From: Actinomycetota bacterium
Lineage (GTDB): Bacteria > Actinomycetota > Actinomycetes > JACCUZ01
NCBI GenBank assembly: GCA_030841245.1
Contig: JAVEDG010000332.1
Location: 1 to 6,978, forward strand
Reading direction: 5' to 3'
DNA: 6,978 nucleotides
In this document: positions 1 through 5,900 of the stretch, in pieces
How the letters are laid out: every line of letters starts with the position of its first letter
Position numbering within the stretch: the first letter of the stretch is position 1
The notes under the pieces: generated by a model
Told to the model about the DNA's origin: nothing
What the model saw: only the letters and a program-made list of their open reading frames with translations
Databases searched by the model: none
Program-made: the position numbers and the translations under genes

Positions 1-761
1 GCCGCCCCGCCGAGCGGGCCGGTCCAGGTGTCGCCGCCGTCGATGGACTTGTAGAGCCCGACGCCGGCGACACAACCGCTCGCGCAGACGTTGGGCTCAC
101 CGGTGCCGACGTAGACGGTGTTGCCGGTCGCGTCGTTGGGGTCGATGGACACGGTGCCGGCCGCGTTGATGCCGAGGGGTCCGCCGAGGTAGGTCCAGCT
201 CGGCGTCGTGGCGAGCGCGTTGTCGGTGCGCCAGACACCTCCGCCGGCCGGTGTCGCGTAGAGGCGGCACGACGCGACGGTACAGGTGTTGTTGATCGCG
301 ACGGAGGTGGTGCGGCCGCCGGCGATGTACTTGTTGGGCACGTAGTTTCCGGCGTTGCGCAACGGCGAGAACGGGTACTCCGCCTGCGACGGGCCGAGCT
401 GCTGCCAGGTGCCGACAGGAGCCAGGCTGGCCACCTTGTTGGCGGACCGGCCCCTCGCGTTGCGGAACGCGTTCTGGGACCGATTGACCTTGTCGAGCGT
501 GACCGTCTTGGCCGGGTAGGCGAGCGCTTGGAACTCGTCCTGCGCGGCGCCGCCGGGCCCCTCGGCTGACTCGCCGCCGTTGCCGGGGATCGCCTCACGC
601 AGGTGCTCGAGGTGCCCGGCCAGCGCCGAGGGCATCTCGTCGCCGCCGGCCTGCTCGGACTCGTGCTCGCCGCGGGTGAGCACGATCGCCCCGAGCCCGG
701 CAACGAGAAGAGCAAGGATCACCACACCGACCAGGACCGAGTGCCGACGCGTGAGCTTCAT
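1..761 (-). CDS. Membrane-anchored or exported BNR/VPS10-type beta-propeller protein, N-terminal 253 residues (3' end outside window)
   Basis: An open frame runs without a stop from the ATG at 761 to the left edge. The protein starts MKLTRRH, then a hydrophobic segment (about residues 9-28) ending in TRGEHE. This is a signal anchor or uncleaved signal peptide, since no clear AxA site is seen. Residues 30-115 are a polar, probably disordered linker. From about 117 (GTWQQLGP) a BNR-type propeller begins: AGGRTTSVAI at 147-156, a degenerate Asp-box strand GVWRTDN at 175-181, YVGTGEPN at 217-224 and a canonical Asp box KSIDGGDTW at 238-246. Cysteine pairs C160/C165 and C226/C230 fit disulfides outside the cytoplasm. 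Proteins of this type are usually several times longer, so most of the gene lies left of the window. The start has a weak AGGCGG Shine-Dalgarno seven bases upstream (769-774). Substrate and function are unknown. It sits 135 bases downstream of the MoaD-like gene, so co-transcription is possible. Confidence 0.88.
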   Translation of the reverse strand, partial: MKLTRRHSVLVGVVILALLVAGLGAIVLTRGEHESEQAGGDEMPSALAGHLEHLREAIPGNGGESAEGPGGAAQDEFQALAYPAKTVTLDKVNRSQNAFRNARGRSANKVASLAPVGTWQQLGPSQAEYPFSPLRNAGNYVPNKYIAGGRTTSVAINNTCTVASCRLYATPAGGGVWRTDNALATTPSWTYLGGPLGINAAGTVSIDPNDATGNTVYVGTGEPNVCASGCVAGVGLYKSIDGGDTWTGPLGGA

Positions 762-834
762 GGTTCCGCCGCCTGTCGTCGTCGCGAGGCACCGGCCAGG
801 CGGATCTCGCCCGCCGGGCGCCCTTTACGACGGG

Positions 835-863
835 AGCCTGGCACTTCGGGCGAATCTGGGCAA
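835..863 (-). promoter_or_regulatory. Possible sigma70-type promoter for the exported propeller gene
   Basis: On the minus strand, TTGCCC (858-863) is followed after 17 bases by CAGGCT (835-840), a plausible actinobacterial -35/-10 pair. It lies in the 135-base gap between the MoaD-like stop and the ATG at 761 and would give a leader of roughly 65 bases. That leader contains a short GC dyad, CGCCCG/CGGGCG (808-813 and 815-820). The match is by eye and such hexamers arise by chance in GC-rich DNA. If real, it would let the exported propeller be expressed separately from the upstream pair. Confidence 0.3.
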
Positions 864-896
864 GAGGTGCAGCCCATGACGCCGCACCGAACGACG

Positions 897-1244
897 TCAG
901 CCGCCGGCCATGGCTCCGATCACCATGAACGGCTCCTTGCCCTTGAGGACCTCGTCGGGCAGCGGGTCGTCCGGCGGCTCGTGGGAGAGGTCCTCCTCGC
1001 AGGCGTAGAACCGCACGAACGCCCGCCGCTTGAAGGTCGACTGGTCGCGGATGGTGCCCCGCAGGTTCGGGTACGCCGCCTCCAGCGCGTCGAGCAGCGC
1101 GCGCTGGGTGACCGCGCCCGGCACCTCGACCTGCACCTCGCCGGACACCTGCGCGATGGTGCGCAGGTGCGCGGGCAACGTCACCCGGATGGTCGTCGCG
1201 TCCGCGGTCACGGCAGCTCCCCTCGTCTCCGCCGGTTGACTCAT
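897..1244 (-). CDS. MoaD/ThiS-family ubiquitin-like protein with C-terminal Gly-Gly
   Basis: The 115-residue protein has a disordered N-terminus (1-17), then a beta-grasp pattern: strand TIRVTLPAHLRTIA (18-31), strand GEVQVEVPG (35-43), helix TQRALLDALEAAYPNLRGTI (46-65), strand RAFVRFYACEEDL (74-86), and a terminal strand PFMVIGAMAGG (105-115). The Gly-Gly tail is the hallmark of MoaD and ThiS. In those proteins an E1-like enzyme adenylates the terminal Gly, which is then converted to a thiocarboxylate for sulfur transfer; some relatives modify proteins instead. The segment between the last strands (EPPDDPLPDEVLKGKE, 89-104) is acidic and replaces the usual short turn. No E1-like, MoaE, ThiG or other cofactor gene is visible here, so a role in molybdopterin or thiamine synthesis is not supported. 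The ATG at 1244 overlaps the stop of the preceding six-codon ORF and has a GGGGA Shine-Dalgarno five bases upstream, itself part of the 17-base repeat. Its partner is probably the upstream propeller. Confidence 0.9.
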   Translation of the reverse strand: MSQPAETRGAAVTADATTIRVTLPAHLRTIAQVSGEVQVEVPGAVTQRALLDALEAAYPNLRGTIRDQSTFKRRAFVRFYACEEDLSHEPPDDPLPDEVLKGKEPFMVIGAMAGG

Positions 1245-1278
1245 GACAGTCCCCAGCTCATGACAGTGCCCAACTCAT
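1241..1278 (-). other. Two overlapping six-codon ORFs bridging the propeller and MoaD-like genes
   Basis: The first mini-ORF starts at the ATG at 1278-1276, overlapping the propeller stop (1277-1275). It reads MSWALS and stops at 1260-1258. The second starts at 1261-1259, overlaps that stop, reads MSWGLS and stops at 1243-1241, overlapping the MoaD-like ATG at 1244-1242. Each repeat is 17 bases, one short of six codons, so each step shifts frame by one and each stop falls on the next ATG. They could support serial termination-reinitiation. They may equally be untranslated by-products of the duplication, with initiation directly at 1244 from the GGGGA in the last unit, which is the better Shine-Dalgarno of the two units (GGGCA in the other). 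Confidence 0.5.
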
Positions 1279-1283
1279 GACAG
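1241..1283 (-). repeat. 17-base tandem repeat (two full units and a 9-base partial) at a stop/start junction
   Basis: On the plus strand, units 1241-1257 and 1258-1274 match at 15 of 17 positions, and 1275-1283 repeats the first nine bases (TCATGACAG). On the coding strand each copy contributes CTGTCATGA, which holds both a TGA stop and an overlapping ATG. The array lies exactly across the end of the propeller gene and the start of the MoaD-like gene. Removing two units (34 bases) would leave one clean ATGA overlap between the two genes, which points to slippage or duplication at an ancestral coupled junction. Confidence 0.9.
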
Positions 1284-2390
1284 GGTCTGCACCTCGACCG
1301 AGAGCACCGCGGGCAGGTCGCGCACGATCGCCGACCAGGAGTCGCCGCTGTCGGGCGAGCAGTAGACCTGGCCACCCGACGTACCGAAGTAGACACCGCA
1401 GTCGTCGAGCTTGTCGACCGCCATGGCGTCACGAAGGATGTTGTGGTAGCAGTCCTTCTGCGGCAGGCCGTTGGTCAACGGCTCCCAGTCCTTGCCGCCG
1501 GTGCGGCTGCGGTAGACCTTCAGCTGGCCGTCGGGCACGAAGTGCTCGGAGTCGCTCTTGATGGGCACGATGTAGACGGTGTCCGGCTCGTGCGCGTGCA
1601 CGTCGATCGGGAAGCCGAAGTCGGTCGGCAGGCTGTCGCCGATGTCGTACCACTCGTCGCCGGCGTTGTCGGTGCGCATGACATCCCAGTGCTTCTGCAT
1701 GTAGAGCGTGTCCGGGCGGGCCGGGTGCTGCGCGATGCGGTGCACGCAGTGGCCGACCTCCTTGTCGGGGTCGGGGATCTCGCCGGACAACAGGCCCTTG
1801 TTGATCGGCTTCCAGGTCTTGCCTGCGTCGTCGGACCGGAAGGCCCCGGCAGCGGAGATCGCGACGAAGATTCGCTGCGGGTCGATCGGGTCGAGGATGA
1901 TCGTGTGCAGGCACATGCCGCCCGCACCTGGCTGCCAGTCCTGCGCGGTGCCGTGCTGGCGCAGTGAGGGCAGCTCGGCCCACTCCTGGCCCCCGTCGTC
2001 GGAGCGGAAGATCGCGGCGTCCTCGCCGCCGGCGTAGACGACGTCGGGGTCGGTCAGTGACGGCTCGAGGTGCCAGATCCGCTTGAACTCCCACGGGCGC
2101 GGCGTCCCGTCGTACCAGAGGTGGTCGCCGACCTTGCCCTCGTACTCGAACTTGCCGCCCACCTGGGTCCAGGACTTGCCGCCGTCGTCGGAGCGCTGGA
2201 TCAGCTGCCCGAACCAGCCGCTGGTCTGCGACGCGTAGATCCGGTCGGGCTCGACCGGCGACCCCTTGAGGTGGTACATCTCCCAGCCCGCGAAGTGCGG
2301 GCCGCTGACGTCCCAGTCCTTGCGCTTCCCGTCAGCAGTCAGGACGAAGGCACCCTTGCGCGTGCCGACCAGAACCCGTACGCCGCTCAT
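1275..2390 (-). CDS. Cytoplasmic BNR/Asp-box seven-bladed beta-propeller protein (sialidase-like fold, function unknown)
   Basis: The 371-residue protein has no signal peptide or membrane segment, so it is probably cytoplasmic. Six Asp boxes are visible: RSDDGGKSW 66-74, RSDDGGQEW 129-137, RSDDAGKTW 185-193, RTDNAGDEW 239-247, RSRTGGKDW 294-302 and CSPDSGDSW 344-352. They are spaced 50-63 residues apart. A degenerate seventh (TADGKRKDW, 18-26) near the N-terminus and a lone C-terminal strand (VLSVEVQTL, 362-370) suggest a seven-bladed propeller closed by joining both ends. Each of six blades has a histidine at the matching inner-strand position: H40, H107, H162, H217, H265, H316. Database names such as exo-alpha-sialidase come from the Asp-box fold; no FRIP motif or sialidase arginine triad pattern is apparent, so that activity is unlikely. 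The ATG at 2390 has an AGGAG Shine-Dalgarno five bases upstream (2396-2400). The stop overlaps an ATG, linking it to the MoaD-like gene. Confidence 0.92.
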   Translation of the reverse strand: MSGVRVLVGTRKGAFVLTADGKRKDWDVSGPHFAGWEMYHLKGSPVEPDRIYASQTSGWFGQLIQRSDDGGKSWTQVGGKFEYEGKVGDHLWYDGTPRPWEFKRIWHLEPSLTDPDVVYAGGEDAAIFRSDDGGQEWAELPSLRQHGTAQDWQPGAGGMCLHTIILDPIDPQRIFVAISAAGAFRSDDAGKTWKPINKGLLSGEIPDPDKEVGHCVHRIAQHPARPDTLYMQKHWDVMRTDNAGDEWYDIGDSLPTDFGFPIDVHAHEPDTVYIVPIKSDSEHFVPDGQLKVYRSRTGGKDWEPLTNGLPQKDCYHNILRDAMAVDKLDDCGVYFGTSGGQVYCSPDSGDSWSAIVRDLPAVLSVEVQTLS

Positions 2391-2430
2391 CCGCTCTCCT
2401 CGTCACCTCGGGCCGCCCGCTACGGCCCTC

Positions 2431-2458
2431 ATCCTTGTGCAGACCCCCGACAGGTCAA
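2431..2458 (-). promoter_or_regulatory. Possible sigma70-type promoter for the propeller/MoaD-like unit
   Basis: On the minus strand, TTGACC (2453-2458) is followed after 16 bases by AAGGAT (2431-2436). It is placed to give a leader of about 35 bases before the Shine-Dalgarno and ATG at 2390. The -35 matches the consensus in five of six positions; the -10 is weaker. It would make the propeller and MoaD-like genes an independent unit, separate from the small ORF and cyclase gene upstream. Judged by eye only. Confidence 0.4.
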
Positions 2459-2515
2459 GAACTCATCGGTCACGATCCGGTCCCGACCTGAACCGGCCTG
2501 ACCCATGACGGCATG

Positions 2516-2554
2516 GGACCGGCCGAGTCCCCGTCGTTCCTGGTCAGCCGGTCC
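2516..2554. repeat. Inverted repeat GGACCGGC/GCCGGTCC
   Basis: Two perfect 8-base arms (2516-2523 and 2547-2554) enclose 23 bases. The dyad lies between the small ORF stop (2589) and the propeller promoter region, so it could be a weak hairpin ending upstream transcription or a protein-binding site. No T-run follows on either strand, and arms of this length occur by chance in such GC-rich DNA. Nothing else was recognised in 2459-2588. Confidence 0.3.
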
Positions 2555-2588
2555 AGCCGGGCTGCCCGCGGGTGGGGGGCCGGAGCGA

Positions 2589-2879
2589 TCAAGCGTGGCC
2601 GAGGCCCCTCAGCAGGGACACGTCGTAGCTGACCATGATCAGGGCCAGGACCATCAGGGCACGGGTCCATCGCTCGGCGGTGCGACGTCGCATGGCCCGG
2701 TTCTGGGCGGCTGTGGCCATCGGGAGGGTCGCCCGCACGCGCAGCTCGGTCCGATCCATGGCGGTCCACTGGTCCTGACCCGACGAGCCTCTGTGGAGGG
2801 TCGGGCGAGTCTGGAAGGCCGGGTGCATCGTCGGAGCGGTGCCACGAGATGCCCGTGCTCCGAGGGCGTGGCGTGTCAC
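2589..2879 (-). CDS. Small hypothetical protein with a C-terminal membrane-like segment
   Basis: A 96-residue frame starts at GTG 2879. Its first 40 residues are polar and rich in Arg, Thr and Ser. Residues 41-70 are basic (RNRAMRRRTAER-like cluster at about 60-70), followed by a hydrophobic stretch ALMVLALIMVSYDVSLL (74-90), interrupted by D86, and a short tail. This suggests a single inner-membrane helix preceded by positive charges, which would keep the N-terminus in the cytoplasm. The GTG has a GGAGGGAGG Shine-Dalgarno seven bases upstream. An alternative is the ATG at 2759, giving 56 residues; third-position GC is clearly higher after that codon than before it, so the shorter form cannot be excluded. 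No family was recognised. It lies 115 bases downstream of the cyclase stop, in the same direction. It may be genuine, or a chance frame in an otherwise non-coding gap of about 600 bases. Confidence 0.5.
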   Translation of the reverse strand: MTRHALGARASRGTAPTMHPAFQTRPTLHRGSSGQDQWTAMDRTELRVRATLPMATAAQNRAMRRRTAERWTRALMVLALIMVSYDVSLLRGLGHA

Positions 2880-2886
2880 GTACGCG

Positions 2887-2895
2887 CCTCCCTCC
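2887..2895 (-). promoter_or_regulatory. Strong Shine-Dalgarno upstream of the small ORF
   Basis: On the minus strand this reads GGAGGGAGG, seven bases before the GTG at 2879-2877. It is the best ribosome-binding match in the window and the main reason to prefer the 96-residue start over the ATG at 2759, which has only a weak GTGGA nearby. Confidence 0.5.
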
Positions 2896-2952
2896 GGCGG
2901 TGTTCCCCGGTTTCAGGGATCGACAGGCCGCAGGAGACGGCGGATCAGCCGA

Positions 2953-2966
2953 AGGAACCGGTTCCT
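2953..2966. repeat. 14-base perfect palindrome AGGAACCGGTTCCT
   Basis: The palindrome is uninterrupted, with imperfect GCC/GGC extension outside it. It lies 28 bases past the cyclase stop codon and 58 bases before the Shine-Dalgarno of the small ORF. It could be an operator for a dimeric repressor controlling the small ORF, or part of a hairpin after the cyclase gene. There is no T-tract, so a classical intrinsic terminator is not supported. The rest of 2896-2994 shows nothing recognisable. Confidence 0.45.
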
Positions 2967-2994
2967 GGCCGACCGATGCACCATCCGGAGCCGC

Positions 2995-5900
2995 TTAGCC
3001 GGTGACGACGGCGTCGAGCTGCTGGAGCCAACCGGTGGCACCGATCTCGACGTAGGTCTGGCGGGCGCGCTCGAGCAGCTGCTCGGCCTCGTCGGCCCTG
3101 CCCTGTTCGACCAGCCAGCGGCCGAGCTCGGCCTCGGCACGGGCCCGCTGGCCGACGTTGCCGAAGCGCTCGAGCGCCGTGATGCCGGCCCGAAGCTCGG
3201 CCTCGACGTCGCTCGGAGCCTCACCACGTGCAGCCGCCACCAGGCCGCGCAGGCGCGGCAGCTGGGCGGTCACGCCGGGCGGCACGATGCCTCCCGGGGC
3301 TGTCGTCACCGGCTCGAGCAGCTTCTCGGCCAGCTCGGTGTTCCCTGCGGCGAGCGCAGCGTCCAGCATCCAGGGCCAGAGGTGGACGAAGTCGTCGTCG
3401 AGGCCGCTGTAGGCGAGGATGTGGCTGATCGACTGCTCCGCGATGCTTGCCGCCGTAGCCGGGTCGCCGTCGAGCAGGCCACGGACCATCCGGAGGTTCG
3501 CCAGCCAGGCCAGGTCCGACTCGTTGTCGGTGGCCTCCATGTCCGGGCGTGCCGGCGCCGGCTCGCCGAGGGCGTCCGCGAGCCACAGCTCACAGGCCGC
3601 CATCGAGATCCTGATCCCGGGGTCGACGGATTTCTCCGTGGCTTCCTCGAGGACACGTGACATCTCACGCAGCCGTCCTGCGGCCCACAACGAGAGCGCG
3701 TAGTTGAGCGCGGCGTAGTCGATCCAGGTGCCGATGCCCGAGCGACGGGCGGAGGCGAGACTCTCCCGACCCGCTGACAGCGCCTCCTCGATGTCGCGAC
3801 CGCACAGGGCGGCGCACAGGCAGAAGAGGGCGCGGGCGAGCGGTCCAGGCAGGTCGTGCTCGCGGGCGACCGCTGCCGCTCCGCGGTACTGCACGATCGC
3901 GGCCTCAGGTGCGCCGAGGCCGGAGAGCCGGATGCCCAGCCCGGTCAGCCCTTCGGCGAGGGCGGCCCGGTCGTCCACCCGCTCGGCGAGCAGCAGGATG
4001 CGCTCGGCGTACCGCGCCTCCTGCTCCGCCTCCGCGCGCACCTGATGGGCCCGGCGCAGCACCGCGGCCAGCTTGAGCAACGAGCCTTCGGCGCCGGGCA
4101 TCCCGTCCAGCGCGAGCCATCTCGGCTCGAGCAGCTCGATCGCGGCACTGTTGTCCTGCCTCGAGGCCAGCGCCTTGGCCTGCACCGCAGCGGCCAGCGC
4201 CGCCTGCAGTGGCCGCTCGAGCTGGTCGTAGAGCGCCGCCGCCTCCGCGGCATGGTCCCCGGCCTCCTGGTAGCGCCCGGTGTCCCACGCCGCCTCGGCC
4301 GCCATCAGCTGGAGCCGCGCCTTGTCAGCTGGGTCATCGGTGCGCCCGAGGGCCGCTTCGCTGAGGCGCAGCGACTCGCCCGGCGACCCCAACGACTGTG
4401 CCCGGTGGGCCGCCCGCTCCAGACCCGCCCGGGCCCGCGCACTCAGCTCCGCGATGTCGGCGTCGCCGGTCGACGATGCGTCGACGGCGTCGAGGTAGTG
4501 CTGCGCGATGACCACGGCGAGGTCGTCGCCGCCCTCGGGCAGGCCGGCCAGGTAGTCGGCCGCGGCGAGGTGGCGGGCCTTGCGATCCCGTCGGGACTGG
4601 GTGCCGTAGGCGACCTGCCGGAAGACACCCTGGACGAAGCGGTACTGTCCCCGCTCGCCGGAGAACCGGTCGGTCTGTACGGCGAGGATCTCCTTGCGCT
4701 GCAAGGCGATCAGCACCGCATCGAGATCGGCAACGTCCCCAGCCAGCGCTTGCAGGCTGTCCCGCGTGAACGACACGCCGAGCACGCTGCCGTCCGCGAC
4801 CACCCGTCGCTCGGCCGGAGTCAGCGCGTCCAGCCGGGCGGCGACCAGCGCCTGCAGCGATGCCGGCGCGCCGATGGTGGACAGGTCCACCGCGCCGTCG
4901 CCCAAGACGTAGCGGCCCTCCCTGGGCAGCACGAGGTCGCGGTCGATCAGCGCGCGCACCGTCTCCACTGCAAACAGCGGGACCCCGTCGGCCCGCTCGA
5001 CGAGGGCCTGTCGGACCGTCCCCGGTAGGCCGTCGACGAGTCCGTCGATCAGCTCTGCCATGGACGCCTCGTCGAGCGCGTCGACGCGCACGACCGACGT
5101 ACGGCGTCCGCCGAGGTCGTGCCGCCGCTCGAGCAGCTCGGGACGGGCCAGGGCCAGCACGAAGATGGCTGTCCGGGCGGAGACCAGCAGGTGCTCGAGG
5201 AAGTCGAGCAGCCCGTCGTCGGCGTACTGCGCGTCGTCGATGACCAGGACGACGGGGTCGCCGCCGCCGACCCGCTCGAGGAACGCGGTCCAGGCGGCGA
5301 ACAGGTCCTCGCGGGCGAAGCCGCCCGCCGGCCCGGTCCCGAGCAGGACCGCGAGCCGGGGGCGCAGCCAGTCCCGTTCGTCCTCGGGCACCAGCCGCGC
5401 CAGGCCGGCTTCCAGGCCGCTCGCCAGGGTGTCGCCGGAGTCCGTCTCGACCAGGCCCAGCCGCACCCGGAACGCCTCCGCCAGCGCCCAGAACGCGACG
5501 CCGTCCCCGTAGGACAAGCACCGGCCGCGGTGCCAGGCGACCGTCGACGTGAGCCCGTCGATGTACTTCTCGAACTCCCACGCCATGCGGGACTTGCCCA
5601 TGCCGGCGTCACCGTCGAGCACGACGAGGCGTGGGCGGCCGGAGGACTCGGTGGCGTGGAACAGCTCTTTGAGCTGGCGCATCTCGCCGGAGCGCCCGAT
5701 CAGCGGCGCCTCGAGCCCGTCGACCCGCTGGCGACTGGCCAACTCGCCGACCACGGCGGCGGCCTGCCACAGGTGCATCGGCTCGGACTTGCCCTTCAAC
5801 GCGTGCTCGCCCACGTCGCCGTAGGTGATCGCCGCGCCGGTGAGCTCGCGGGTCGTCTCGTCCACCCAGACCCGGCCGGGGTCGGCGACCGACTGCACCC

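Noticed and set aside
897..1244. Naming the small protein MoaD or ThiS with a cofactor pathway
   Set aside because: The fold and Gly-Gly tail fit, but there is no moaE, moeB, thiG or thiF nearby, and the acidic insert and length differ from the classical carriers.
603..1280. 225-codon plus-strand frame across the propeller start and the MoaD-like gene
   Set aside because: It is antisense to two supported genes and covers their intergenic gap. The composition is Arg/His/Gly-rich and no family is recognisable.
1275..2390. Calling the cytoplasmic propeller a true sialidase
   Set aside because: Asp boxes define the propeller fold, not the activity. No FRIP motif or arginine-triad context was found and there is no export signal.
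2516..2554. Intrinsic terminator after the small ORF
   Set aside because: The arms are 23 bases apart and no T-run follows in either direction, so only a weak dyad is reported.
2470..2769. 99-codon minus-strand frame overlapping the small ORF
   Set aside because: It is rich in Pro, Arg, Asp and His with no hydrophobic or domain pattern, and is in a different frame from the better-supported 2589-2879 ORF.
2505..3005. 166-codon plus-strand frame in the gap after the cyclase gene
   Set aside because: Its composition is low-complexity (Gly, Pro, Arg, Ser), with no good ribosome-binding site or domain. The overlapping minus-strand small ORF has better start signals.
3856..5028. 390-codon plus-strand frame opposite the cyclase gene
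   Set aside because: It lies wholly antisense to the cyclase/ATPase/TPR protein, whose motifs are unmistakable. Its product has no recognisable domain and is typical of antisense frames in GC-rich genes.
4334..5581. 415-codon minus-strand frame inside the cyclase gene
   Set aside because: It is an out-of-frame shadow, dominated by Arg, Gly, Ala and Pro with no domain, as expected from shifted GC-rich codons.
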